Source: Microbispora hainanensis
GTDB taxonomy: Bacteria > Actinomycetota > Actinomycetes > Streptosporangiales > Streptosporangiaceae
Reading direction: 5' to 3'
Assembly (NCBI RefSeq): GCF_036186745.1
Contig: NZ_CP108086.1
Location: forward strand, 4,464,001-4,528,000
DNA length: 64,000 bases
A program made the translations under genes and the position numbers. Every line of letters begins with the position of its first letter. Position 1 is the first letter of the stretch. Shown here one piece after another: positions 26,401-35,300 of this stretch. Under the pieces are notes generated by a model. That model was not told the DNA's origin. It saw only the letters and a list, made by a program, of their open reading frames with translations, and did no database searches.

Positions 26401-28185
26401 ATGCCGGTGAAGCGGGTCGTTGGTGTGGTCGCGGGCGTGGCGGTGCTGGTCGCCGGGCTGGTCGGGCCGGAAGGTGTGGCAGCCGGGACGGACCGGCCGG
26501 GGCACTGGGGGCCGCCGAAGCGTCCGCTCGAGTGGAAGCAGTGCCCGCCGGAGAAGAAATCGTCCTCCGGCGGCCTGCTCGGCCTCGGCTCGGCCCGGCC
26601 GATCGGGTCCATCGAGCCTTTCGCATCGACCGGGCGTTTCGCATCGAGCGGGCCTTTTGCGTCGAGCGGGCCTTTTGCGTCGAGCGGGCCGGCCGAGCCT
26701 TTCGCGTCGGCCGCGCCGGCTCGCCGGGCCGGTCGGCGGGAGCCGGTGCAGGAGTGCGCGGAGCTGCGTGTCCCGCTCGACTACCGCGAGCCGTACGGCC
26801 AGCAGATCACCCTGTCGCTCAACCGCATCAGGGGCACCGTCTCACGTGACGGCAACCACCTCGGCACGCTGCTGGTCAACCCCGGCGGACCGGGCGGCGA
26901 GGGGCTCAGCCTGGCCAGGTATGTCGCGGCCAAGCTGCCCAAGGAGGTCGCGGCCCGGTTCGACATCGTCGGGTTCGCCCCGCGCGGGGTGGCGCCCAGC
27001 CAGCCCGCCATGTCGTGCGTGGACCCGGCCCGCTTCTACGCGCCGCCCCGCCCCGACAACGTCCCGAAGAACGACGCCGAGGAACGGGTGCTGGTCGGCC
27101 GGGCCAAGCAGTACGCCGAGGGGTGCGGCAACCGCTGGGCCTGGTTCCTGCCCTACCTGACCACCGAGAACTCCGCCCGCGACATGGACGCGGTGCGCGC
27201 GGCGCTCGGCGAGGAGAAGATCAGCTACCTCGGCTACTCGTACGGCACCTACCTGGGGGCGGTCTACGCCACGCTGTTCCCGCAGCGGGTGCGCCGCCTC
27301 GTGCTCGACAGTGTGGTGGACCCCGCCGGCGTCTGGTATCAGGCCAACATCGCCCAGGACCGCAGCTTCGACCGGCGGCACCGCGACTTCCTCGCCTGGG
27401 TGGCCGAGCACAACGACGTCTACAAGCTGGGCACGACCCAGGCGACGGTGTCCTTCGCGTGGTACTCCATGCGCTCCCGCCTGCGCGACAGGCCCGCGGG
27501 CGGGGTCGTGGGCCCGAGCGAACTGGACGACGTCTTCTCCAACGGCGCCTACAGCGACCGCCTCTGGCCCTACCTGGGCTCCGCCTTCTCGGCGTACGTC
27601 CGCAACGGCGACTCCTCGGTCCTGGTGAAACTGTTCCGTACGGTGGCCGAGATCGATGAGGAGGAGGAGAACTCCTACGCGGTCTACCTGGGCGTGGAGT
27701 GCCGCGACGCGGCCTGGCCCCGGTCGTGGGACCGCTGGCGGGCCGACACCCGCAAGGAGCACGCCGAGGCGCCGTTCATGGCCTGGCCCAACGCCGTCTA
27801 CAACGCACCGTGCGCCTTCTGGCCGGAGAAGGGCGGCACCCCCGTCAAGGTGGGCACGTCGCACCTACCGCCCGTCCTGCTGATCCAGGCCGAGCGCGAC
27901 GCCGCCACGCCGTACGCGGGGGCGCTGCGCATGCGCAGCCTGTTCCCGACCTCGCGCCTGCTCGTCTCGCACGGCGGCAACCATGGTGTGTCGCTCGCCG
28001 GGAACGCGTGCGTCGACCGGCAACTGTCGGCCTATCTGCGCGACGCGGTGCTGTCGCCGCAGCGCAGGGGCACGCGGGGTGCCGACGCGACCTGCCCGGG
28101 CGAACCGGAGCCGCGGGCCACGCTGATGAAGGTCACGGAGGGTGGGCAGGGAACGGCGTCCCACACCTCCGCCAAACGGCGGTAG
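26401..28185 (+). CDS. Secreted alpha/beta-hydrolase, S33 tripeptidyl-aminopeptidase-like
   Basis: This is a 594-residue exported hydrolase. The signal peptide covers about 1-28. A low-complexity block of FASSGP repeats (about 73-105) follows, encoded by an 18-bp unit. The alpha/beta-hydrolase core has the oxyanion phrase LLVNPGGPGGEG, the nucleophile Ser280 in YLGYSYGTYLG, and, in the C-terminal TAP-like domain, ERDAATPYAGA (Asp) and SHGGNHGVSL (His). Relatives in Streptomyces release tripeptides from secreted protein precursors. It lies between ispG and the GNAT gene, a site not usual for it. Translation may be held back by the hairpin over its ribosome-binding site. Confidence 0.9.
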   Translation: MPVKRVVGVVAGVAVLVAGLVGPEGVAAGTDRPGHWGPPKRPLEWKQCPPEKKSSSGGLLGLGSARPIGSIEPFASTGRFASSGPFASSGPFASSGPAEPFASAAPARRAGRREPVQECAELRVPLDYREPYGQQITLSLNRIRGTVSRDGNHLGTLLVNPGGPGGEGLSLARYVAAKLPKEVAARFDIVGFAPRGVAPSQPAMSCVDPARFYAPPRPDNVPKNDAEERVLVGRAKQYAEGCGNRWAWFLPYLTTENSARDMDAVRAALGEEKISYLGYSYGTYLGAVYATLFPQRVRRLVLDSVVDPAGVWYQANIAQDRSFDRRHRDFLAWVAEHNDVYKLGTTQATVSFAWYSMRSRLRDRPAGGVVGPSELDDVFSNGAYSDRLWPYLGSAFSAYVRNGDSSVLVKLFRTVAEIDEEEENSYAVYLGVECRDAAWPRSWDRWRADTRKEHAEAPFMAWPNAVYNAPCAFWPEKGGTPVKVGTSHLPPVLLIQAERDAATPYAGALRMRSLFPTSRLLVSHGGNHGVSLAGNACVDRQLSAYLRDAVLSPQRRGTRGADATCPGEPEPRATLMKVTEGGQGTASHTSAKRR

Positions 28186-28225
28186 CCCGGCCCGGCCGAT
28201 ACCTCCCAAACGCTAACCGTTCGCG

Positions 28226-28231
28226 TAGGCT
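28226..28231 (+). promoter_or_regulatory. -10 element of a probable leaderless promoter
   Basis: TAGGCT matches the actinomycete -10 consensus (TANNNT) and ends six bases before GTG 28238. Transcription would start at or near the first base of the codon, so the GNAT mRNA is probably leaderless. No Shine-Dalgarno sequence is present. Confidence 0.5.
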
Positions 28232-28237
28232 GGGCCC

Positions 28238-29083
28238 GTGATGCTGCGAACATCGGCGTCGCGCGTGCTCGACGACAACGATCGTGACGAGGTGCTGGCA
28301 CTCCTCGACACCGATCCGGTCGCCAATGTGTTCGTAGCGGCCCGGGTCAGGGCCGTCGGCCTCAGCCCTTCACGGCTCGGCGGTCAGATGTGGGGCTACG
28401 GCCCCCGCGGAGGGCTGGTGTCCCTGTGTTACGCGGGCGCCAACCTGGTGCCCGTGAACGCCACCCGCGAGGCCATCCACGCGTTCGCCGACCGGGCGCG
28501 CAAGCAGGGCCGCCGCTGCTCGTCCATCGTCGGCCCGGCCGGCGCCGTGGAACAGCTCTGGGAGCGGCTGGAGCCGCACTGGGGCGGTGCCCGGGCGATC
28601 CGGTGGGCCCAGCCGGTCATGGCCACGACCTCCGCGCCCGCAGTCGACCCGGACCCGCTCGTACGGAGGGTCCGTCCCGAGGAGTTCGGCATCCTGCTGC
28701 CCGCCTGCGTGGCGATGTTCACCGAAGAGGTGGGCGTCTCCCCGGACAACGGCGACGGTGGAGCGCTCTACCGGTCGCGGGTCGCCGAGCTCATCCGTAT
28801 CGGCCGGTCGTACGCGCGGATCGACGACGGCCAGGTGGTCTTCAAGGCCGAGATCGGCGCGGTCACACCGCAGGCGTGCCAGATCCAGGGCGTGTGGGTC
28901 CACCCCGATCTACGCGGACGCGGTCACGCCGCGGCGGGCATGGCCGCCGTGGTCGAGCAGGCGCTGAAATATTTCGCCCCGGTCGTCACCCTCTATGTGA
29001 ACGACTTCAACCTCCCGGCCAGGGCCGTCTACCGCAAGGTGGGCTTCCAGGAGGTCGACACGTTCATGTCCGTGCTGTTCTAG
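28238..29083 (+). CDS. DUF4081 and GNAT-domain N-acetyltransferase
   Basis: This is a 281-residue protein. Residues 1-125 form the DUF4081-type N-terminal domain (LLDTDPVANVFVAARVRAVG). Residues about 140-280 are a GNAT acetyltransferase with the acetyl-CoA pyrophosphate loop VWVHPDLRGRGHAAAGM and the terminal LYVNDFNLPARAVYRKVGF. Orthologues commonly sit next to ispG in actinobacteria (for example Rv2867c in Mycobacterium tuberculosis), so this one marks the original operon end. The acceptor substrate is unknown. GTG 28238 is chosen because of the leaderless promoter; ATG 28241 is equivalent. Confidence 0.88.
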   Translation: MMLRTSASRVLDDNDRDEVLALLDTDPVANVFVAARVRAVGLSPSRLGGQMWGYGPRGGLVSLCYAGANLVPVNATREAIHAFADRARKQGRRCSSIVGPAGAVEQLWERLEPHWGGARAIRWAQPVMATTSAPAVDPDPLVRRVRPEEFGILLPACVAMFTEEVGVSPDNGDGGALYRSRVAELIRIGRSYARIDDGQVVFKAEIGAVTPQACQIQGVWVHPDLRGRGHAAAGMAAVVEQALKYFAPVVTLYVNDFNLPARAVYRKVGFQEVDTFMSVLF

Positions 29084-29109
29084 CCGGTCCTGGGACCCCG
29101 GTCGTCGCG

Positions 29110-29129
29110 AAGCCCGCTCCGCCGGGCTT
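29110..29129 (+). terminator. Intrinsic terminator after GNAT gene
   Basis: AAGCCCG (29110-29116) pairs with CGGGCTT (29123-29129) across a 6-base loop and is followed by TCGCTG. It is modest but well placed, 27 bases after the stop codon. Confidence 0.5.
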
Positions 29130-29194
29130 TCGCTGTGGTCCTCGCTCCCTTTCGCTCCGCTTCCCGAACCCGGTGAACGTCGGCGGGCGGCGCA

Positions 29195-29617
29195 CTAACC
29201 AGTGCCGAGGCCGGCCTGACAACCGGTGCCGAGGCCGGCCTGCACGGGTCGCACCAGCCGGGTCAGCAGGTGGTCCAGCTCGGCCGCCGGGTCGCCGGTC
29301 AGCCCGGCATGCACCGGCCCGGTCTGCACGACCGTGCTGCGCGGTGCGGTGAGCCAGCGGAACCGGGCGCCCAGCGGCTCCCCGCACAGGGGGCCCGCCT
29401 CCTCGCCGCACGCCCGCTCGTAGGCGGCCAGGGCCAGCCGTACGCCGGGCAGGTCCACCGGCACGCCCAGCGCCAGCAACCGGGTCTCGTCCAGCTCCAC
29501 CCGTGCGCACAGGTAGCCGCGCGGCTGGCAGTAGAGGATGACCCCGGCGTTGACCAGTTCGCCCCGCTCCACGCTGGGCACCACGCGGATCACCGCGTAC
29601 TCGTAGACGTCGCTCAT
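29195..29617 (-). CDS. DUF3037 family protein
   Basis: This is a 140-residue cytosolic protein. The N-terminal YEYAVIRVVPSVERGELVNA, followed by GVILYC, and the LLALG phrase are characteristic of DUF3037. The last 15 residues contain a duplicated QAGLGTG, coded by a 20-bp direct repeat that includes the stop region. The gene overlaps the HipA-like kinase gene by four bases (ATGA at 29614-29617), with the kinase first. The two families recur together in actinobacteria. The biochemical role of DUF3037 is not known to me; dependence on the kinase is inferred from the coupling. Confidence 0.8.
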   Translation of the reverse strand: MSDVYEYAVIRVVPSVERGELVNAGVILYCQPRGYLCARVELDETRLLALGVPVDLPGVRLALAAYERACGEEAGPLCGEPLGARFRWLTAPRSTVVQTGPVHAGLTGDPAAELDHLLTRLVRPVQAGLGTGCQAGLGTG

Positions 29618-30438
29618 CGGCCGCCCTCTCGCGCCGCACGCCAGAAGCCGCCGATCGTCGCGCTCGGCCCGCCCCGGCGCGGAGCGGGAGCGGCGGGGTC
29701 GGGGAGCCAGTCGCGGGGGCCGGCGGCCCGGGCGAGCAGATGCTCGACATAGGCCTGCCGTACGGCGTCGGCGTCCGGGAAGCCCGGCTCGTCCTCCAGC
29801 CACTCGTCCGGGACCAGCGCGGTCACCTCGTCGAGCAGCGGCCGGGTGACGAGCCCGGCCAAGTCGGCGTCGGCCTGCTCCAGTTTCGTCGCGAACGGCG
29901 CGAGCACGTGGTCGCGGCCGTCGAACCGGCGGCGCGGGTCGGCCGTCGGCCAGTTGTGGTGGAACCACAGGGCGGCGCCGTGGTCGATCAGCCACACCCC
30001 GCCGTGCCAGACGAGCAGGTTCGGGTTGCGCCAGCTCCGGTCAACATTGTGGACGAACGCGTCGAACCACAGCACCCGGGAGGCGAACTCGGCGTCGGGC
30101 TCCCAGGCGAGCGGGTCGAAACCAAGCGCACCGGGCAGGAAGTCGATCGCGAGGTTGTGCCCGGCGCTCGCCGTGAGCAGGTCCTGGATCTCCTCGTCGG
30201 GTTCGCGGACGCCGAGTTGCGGATCGAGGTCGATGACCTTGAGCTCCGGCGTGGCGAAGCCGAGCCGCCTGGCGAGTTCGGCGCAGACGATCTCGGCCAC
30301 GAGCACCCGCCTGCCCTGTCCCGCACCGCGGAACTTCACGACGTACGTGCCGAGGTCGTCGGCTTCGACGACTCCGGGCAGCGACCCGCCCTCGCGCAGG
30401 GGCGCGACATACCGGGTCGCCGTGATCTGTTCGAGCAC
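29614..30438 (-). CDS. HipA-like kinase family protein
   Basis: This is a 274-residue protein of the HipA_2-type family. The N-terminal strand and loop (ITATRYVAPLREGGSLPGVV) resemble the ATP-binding lobe, with Lys in TYVVKFRGAGQG. The catalytic region has WFDAFVHNVDRSWRNPNLL, where His, Asp and Asn suit the kinase catalytic loop, and VWLIDHGAALWFHHNW, where Asp suits metal binding. It is shorter than canonical HipA toxins (about 440 residues) and has no HipB-type antitoxin next to it. Its partner is instead the overlapping DUF3037 gene. The protein substrate is unknown. It could be a stand-alone regulatory kinase or the toxic half of a two-gene module. Confidence 0.8.
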   Translation of the reverse strand: MLEQITATRYVAPLREGGSLPGVVEADDLGTYVVKFRGAGQGRRVLVAEIVCAELARRLGFATPELKVIDLDPQLGVREPDEEIQDLLTASAGHNLAIDFLPGALGFDPLAWEPDAEFASRVLWFDAFVHNVDRSWRNPNLLVWHGGVWLIDHGAALWFHHNWPTADPRRRFDGRDHVLAPFATKLEQADADLAGLVTRPLLDEVTALVPDEWLEDEPGFPDADAVRQAYVEHLLARAAGPRDWLPDPAAPAPRRGGPSATIGGFWRAAREGGR

Positions 30439-30458
30439 GGAAGGAAGGTTACCGGCAG

Positions 30459-30494
30459 GGCCGGCGGGCGCTCCCCTCCTCGCGCCCGCCGGCC
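30459..30494. terminator. Strong 13-bp hairpin terminator
   Basis: GGCCGGCGGGCGC (30459-30471) pairs perfectly with GCGCCCGCCGGCC (30482-30494). It lies between the end of the metallo-beta-lactamase-fold gene (30520) and the start of the HipA-like gene (30438), both on the minus strand, and so separates their transcripts. Confidence 0.7.
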
Positions 30495-30519
30495 ACCTGG
30501 GCGGCTCCGCTCGGCCGGC

Positions 30520-31842
30520 TCAGTTGGCCTTGCTCGGCAGCCACCACATCCGTCCCTCGGCGACGTCGTGGTAGACGTCGAGCAGGTCCATGCCGGTGAT
30601 CTTGCTGCGCGACTCGGCGGCGGCCCAGGCGTACACGCCTCGCGCGATCGAGCCGCTCTCCTGCTGGACCCGCATCGCATAGACGAGGGCCCTGATCTCG
30701 TGCACCTTGTGGTTCTCCGGCTCGGCCTGCGCCGCGAGCTCGGCGAGCTGGCAGGCCAGGCGCAGATCACCGTCGGCCGCCGCGGCGACGGCCCGGCCCG
30801 CGACCGACGCCGCCCCCGCCGACAGCTCGGCGACCGCCCGGGCGAACACTGCGTCCGGTGCGGGCTTGAGATTGGCGGGGTTGCCGTCATGCCAGCCGCC
30901 GTGCAGCCGCCAGATGTTGCGCACGATGAACTCGGGCTCGTCGTGGCGCTCACGCAGGTAGGGCCGCCCGGCCAGCGCGGGCGGTGGCTTGACCGAGTGC
31001 AGGATCTCGTCCAGGCGTGCTCCGGCGTTCATCAGATCGAGCGTCTGCTCGACCAGGCTGTCGAGATAGTCGGCCGTGTCGGTGAGCGCCCGGCGCACCC
31101 GGGCCGGGCCGCGGATCGGCAGCCCCCGCCCGGGGAGCAGCAGGTCGGCGTCGAGCGCGGCCATGGCCCGCAGCGCCACCGCCCAGTCGTCCGGATAGCG
31201 CTGGATCCGCTGCGGGTGGCCCGCCCCCGGGACCGACCACGCGAACAGGTCGCCGGTCATCAGCACGCCCCGCTCGGGCAGGAACGCCCAGGTGGCGTCG
31301 TCGGTGTCGCCGCAGGCATGGGTGAGCTGGAACGTGACGTCTCCCAGCGACAGGGACAGCCGGTCGCGGTAGGTCAGGTCGGGAAACCGCTGCGGCGGCG
31401 GCCAGACCAGCCGGGGGAAGCCGCGCTCGCGCAGGTCGACGACCGCGTTGTATCCGGCGGTCCTGCCCTGCTGGGCGAGTCTGAGGGCCAGCCTTTCCTG
31501 CGCCACCACCAGTGGGCGGGGGCCCGGCTCGGCGTCGAACTCCTCCATCCCCGCCAGCCGGTCGGCCCGGCTGCGGGAAAAGATCGCATATTTGAGCGGT
31601 TCGGACGACCACTTCCTGATCGCACGGTACGACTGCTCGGCCTCGCGGGCGTCGCCCGTGTCGAAGAGGCCCAGCCCGTCCTCGCCACGGACCACGTACA
31701 CGTTGCCGCACGCCGGCCACATCGCCACGCCGTAGGCGATCTCCTGCACTCCGTCGCGGCGCAGCTCCGCGTAGGGCACGTCCTCGGGGCGCACCGAACC
31801 ACGCCAGACCTCGTCGGCGTACGAAAGGATCGGTGATTCCAT
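30520..31842 (-). CDS. Alkylsulfatase-like metallo-beta-lactamase-fold protein lacking zinc histidines
   Basis: This is a 440-residue protein with the layout of SdsA/BDS1-type alkylsulfatases: a beta-lactamase-fold domain (about 30-265) and an alkylsulfatase dimerisation domain (about 290-420, MNAGARLDEILHSVKPPPAL, YLRERHDEPEFIVRNIWRL). The zinc motif HxHxDH is replaced by SRSRADR at residues 89-95, with Arg at all three histidine positions and only the Asp kept. Other landmarks remain (VYVVRGEDGLGLFDTG, ERGVLMTGDLFAW). It may therefore be a non-catalytic or metal-independent descendant. The gene is monocistronic, with its own terminator and a long 5' region. Confidence 0.75.
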   Translation of the reverse strand: MESPILSYADEVWRGSVRPEDVPYAELRRDGVQEIAYGVAMWPACGNVYVVRGEDGLGLFDTGDAREAEQSYRAIRKWSSEPLKYAIFSRSRADRLAGMEEFDAEPGPRPLVVAQERLALRLAQQGRTAGYNAVVDLRERGFPRLVWPPPQRFPDLTYRDRLSLSLGDVTFQLTHACGDTDDATWAFLPERGVLMTGDLFAWSVPGAGHPQRIQRYPDDWAVALRAMAALDADLLLPGRGLPIRGPARVRRALTDTADYLDSLVEQTLDLMNAGARLDEILHSVKPPPALAGRPYLRERHDEPEFIVRNIWRLHGGWHDGNPANLKPAPDAVFARAVAELSAGAASVAGRAVAAAADGDLRLACQLAELAAQAEPENHKVHEIRALVYAMRVQQESGSIARGVYAWAAAESRSKITGMDLLDVYHDVAEGRMWWLPSKAN

Positions 31843-32347
31843 GTCAAGAGCCTGATCCTCTAGGCGGACGGTGCACAGTAGGGAGATCCCTAATGTCCGT
31901 GCCGGTCTCGCACCGCGCCCCGTACGCCCCGCGTGGGCGGCGTAGGCCCGCGCCGTAGGGGCCGGCGCGCGCAGTTCACCGCCCGCAGTTCACCGCCCGC
32001 AGTTCACCCCCAGCTCACCACCGCGCGGGCCAGCGTCACGGGGGTCAGTGCCGCGTGATCTGCCACCGCGCCGGCCGCCGTCGCGCGGGCCAGCGTCACG
32101 GGGGTCACCGCAGCGCGATCCACCACCGCGCAGGCTGGCCCTATGCGGGTCAGCGCCGCGCAGTTCACCGCCGCGCAGTTCCGTCGCAGCGCACAGTTCG
32201 GCACAGCGCAGTTCATCACCGTGAAGTCAGCGTCATTCGGGTCAGTGCTGCGTGTGGCACCCGGCGTGGCTCAGCAGCCGAACGGGATGCGGGCCGCGTC
32301 TTGACACTGCTTCTCCCTCCAACAGTGTCGGGGGCGAGGAGGGGGCG
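31843..32347. repeat. Non-coding region with 60-bp degenerate tandem repeat
   Basis: There is no credible gene in these 505 bases. A 26-bp sequence (starting CGCGCGGGCCAGCGTCAC) occurs identically at 32022-32047 and 32082-32107. The 60-bp unit continues in degenerate form to about 32160. Smaller repeats of CGCAGTTCACCGC flank it at 31969-32005 and 32159-32180. A minus-strand open frame through the repeat (32004-32219) is only the repeat read as protein. Confidence 0.6.
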
Positions 32348-35300
32348 TCAAAAGGGCGGTGCCTCGAGGTCGCGTTGGATGAGTGTTCCTCTTGATTCGT
32401 CCTGTGGTGTGGCGTTGTCGTGTTCCTCCGTGTCGGGGCTGTCCGCGTCGGGTGTCTGGGTCGTGTGCCTACGGGTTGGTTGTGCCGGGGTTTCTGCGGG
32501 GGTTTGTGCTGGTGGGGTGGTGGGAGGGCATGGTGGGGCCATGATCGTGTCTGGTGCTCCGGGGAGGTCGGCGGGCAGGCGTCCGGGTGGGGCGTCGGGC
32601 CAGGTGCGGGGCTGGGGGTCGGGGACGGGCTGGATGATCTTCGGGAGTGGGCTGCGGTAGGGGTGTCCGAGTGGGCTGGTCCAGATGATGAGGTGAGGGC
32701 CTGCGGTGGTGACGCGCCAGCCGCCGAGGTGCTTGGCGCGGTGGTCGTGGCGGCAGGCCAGGTGCAGGTTGGCGGCGGTGGTGGCGCCGTTGTCGGCCCA
32801 GGCCTGGATGTGGTCTTGGTCGGTGCGGGTGGCGGGCATGCGGCAGCCCGGCCAGGAGCAGACCCGGCCCCGAATCTGGACGTATCGGCGTAAGGCCGCA
32901 TCCGCATGACGCCGATCAGCCCCGTTCGTCGTATTTGCCACCCCAGCGGTACCGGCCGCACCAGCCGCGTTCGCCACGTTGACCACGTCAGCCGTGTTGG
33001 CCACTCCCGTCGTGTTCGCCGCGCCCGCCGAGTCCGTCGTGTTCGCCGAGTCCGCGTTAACCGTCTCAGCCGCGCCTGCGGCGTCCGCAGTGTCAGCCGT
33101 GCCCGTGGCGTTGGCCCTGTCGGCCGTGTTGGCCGCACCAGCCGCGTTGACCGCGTTGACCGCGTCAGCCGTGTTGGCCGCTCCCGTCGTTTTGGCCGCG
33201 TCTGCGGCGTCCGTGGGGTTGGCCGTGCCAGCCGCGCCCGTGGTGCTGACCGCGCCTGCCGTGTCGGCCGTGTTGGCCGTGTTGGCCATGTCGGCCGAGT
33301 CTGCCGGGTCGGTCTGTTCGCCCAGCATGGCCGGGTCACCCGATCCCTTTGGGGCGTGCGCTGCAGCCTGGTCACAGGATCGGCCCGGGTGAGGTGCTGC
33401 TGCCGGGTGGGGTGATCCGGCTGGGTGAGGTGATCCGGTTGCGGGGGTGGTGCCGAGCTGGGCGTGGGCTTGACGGGTGAGGTCGGCGATGAGGGGTGCC
33501 CAGGCGCCGGTGGTGGCCGGTGCGGCGGCCAGCCGGTGGAGCTGGGTGAGGGTGATCTGCAGCTCGACGATGCCGCCGCGTCGCATGTCGCGGGGTGGCC
33601 GTTGGGCGGGCGGGCAGGGGCGGTGCCGGGTGATGCCGGCCAGGAGCAGGTGCCCGTCGTCGGTGCAGATGGCATAGCGCCATTGCCCATGCAGCATGCC
33701 GGTGACGATGCGGCGTGCCTGGGCGGCGTGGACCATGCCCCAGCCGGGCAGGTGGGCGGGGTGCTCATCGTGCCCGAGCAACGTGGTCAGCTCTACCCGT
33801 ATCTCCGGCACCGACCACGATGTCGCGCCGGGCCCTCCACCAAGGCGGCCCTGCGACCGCTGAGGCTCCCGGCACCCGCGCCCACCCTCCGGCTCCGGCT
33901 CCGGTGCGGCGCTCTGGCCGTGCCCATGCTCCGGCTCCAGCGTGGTGACCCGGTCACGCTCGCGCTCGTGCTCCGACTCGGGCCCGGTGTTCAGCCTCCG
34001 CTGGTGCTCTGGCTCTGGTTCGGGTGCGGCGCTGTTGTCGTGCCCGCGTCCGTGCTCTGGTTCGGAGGCGGTGCTCCGGTCGTGCTCGTACGCAGGCGTG
34101 GGTTCGGTGCTCGGCCTCTGCCCGGTCTCCGGTTCTGGTGCGGTGCTCTGGTCGTGTCTACGCTCCGGCTCCGGCACGACCCTCCGCCCGTGCCCATCTT
34201 CCGGCTCGGGTCGGTTGCCCGAGCTCCGCTCGTATTCGCGCTCGCGCTTCTGCTTCGGCTCGGGTGCGGTGATCCGCTCGCGCTCGTGCTTCGGCTCGCC
34301 TGTGGGGGTACCGGCAGAGCTGGCGGGGCTGGCGGTAGTGCCTGCGGGGGCGTCAGGTTTGCCGGTGGCGGCGTCAGATGAGCCGGCGGGGTCGTCGGCC
34401 GAGCCGGTGGAGCTGGGGGTGTCGTCAGAGGTGTCGCCGGGGGTGGGATCGCCGGGTTCCACGAGAGGGTGGGCCAGGACATGGGTGACGATCTGCTCAT
34501 CGGTCAGGCCTTCGAAGGTGCCATCCAGGCTCCCCAAGAACAAGTCCGCGCGGATGTGATCGATCGGGCGGCGGTCCCCGGCGCGTTTGCAGGCGCGGGC
34601 CAGCTCATCGATCCGCTCACACCCGGCCACCGCCCGCTCCACCGGCAGGTCCAGCCCGGACACGGTCGCGGTACCGTCATCATTGCGCGTGCCGGCCACC
34701 CGCCGCCTGCGGACCGCCTCGGTATAACGCTTTTCCGCCCAATCCGGATCGATCGCGAGCACCATGCGCTGAACGTGCTCGACCAGCTCGCCCACCGTCC
34801 ACCCCGCCGCCCGAGGCACCAGGCGCTCGCAAACCCAGCCGGCCTGGGCGTCGGTCAACCCGCTCGTCCAGCGGATGAAAGCCACCGCCCGCGGCTCATC
34901 CAACACCCCCTCCAGCATCGCCTCACCGAGCACCGGCAGGCGGCGATGCAGATTCCACGCCAGCTCGAACGCCGAATCCGCGCGGCGGCGCGACCACACC
35001 AGCGCCGCCCGCGCCTCATCCGGGGCGAACTCCTCCGGTGTTTGCAGGCGGACCACGCTGTCGCCGGACCACGCCTCACGCAGCCCGACCTCCAGCAGCA
35101 CCCGCAAAAACCACGCCCGGTCATGACAGGACTGCCGGTAGGCCGCCTTGAGCACCTCCACAGTGTCGAACCCCGACACCCGCTCCACAGCGATACCCGC
35201 CAGCACCCCCGCGAGCTCGGCCCCCGGCGGGATCACCGCCAGCCCATCAGGAATCGCCACCGGCACCCCACCACCGCCGGTACCTTCGCCCCCGGCCTCG

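Noticed and set aside
32004-32219. 71-codon minus-strand frame with repeated CAV and TPVTLARA phrases
   Set aside because: It is the 60-bp repeat translated, with no start signal and no conservation pattern.
32242-33768. Long minus-strand frame rich in Thr/Arg/Pro
   Set aside because: It overlaps the HNH gene in another frame and has no conserved motif, whereas the HNH frame keeps an intact nuclease domain. It is open only because of the 9-bp repeats.
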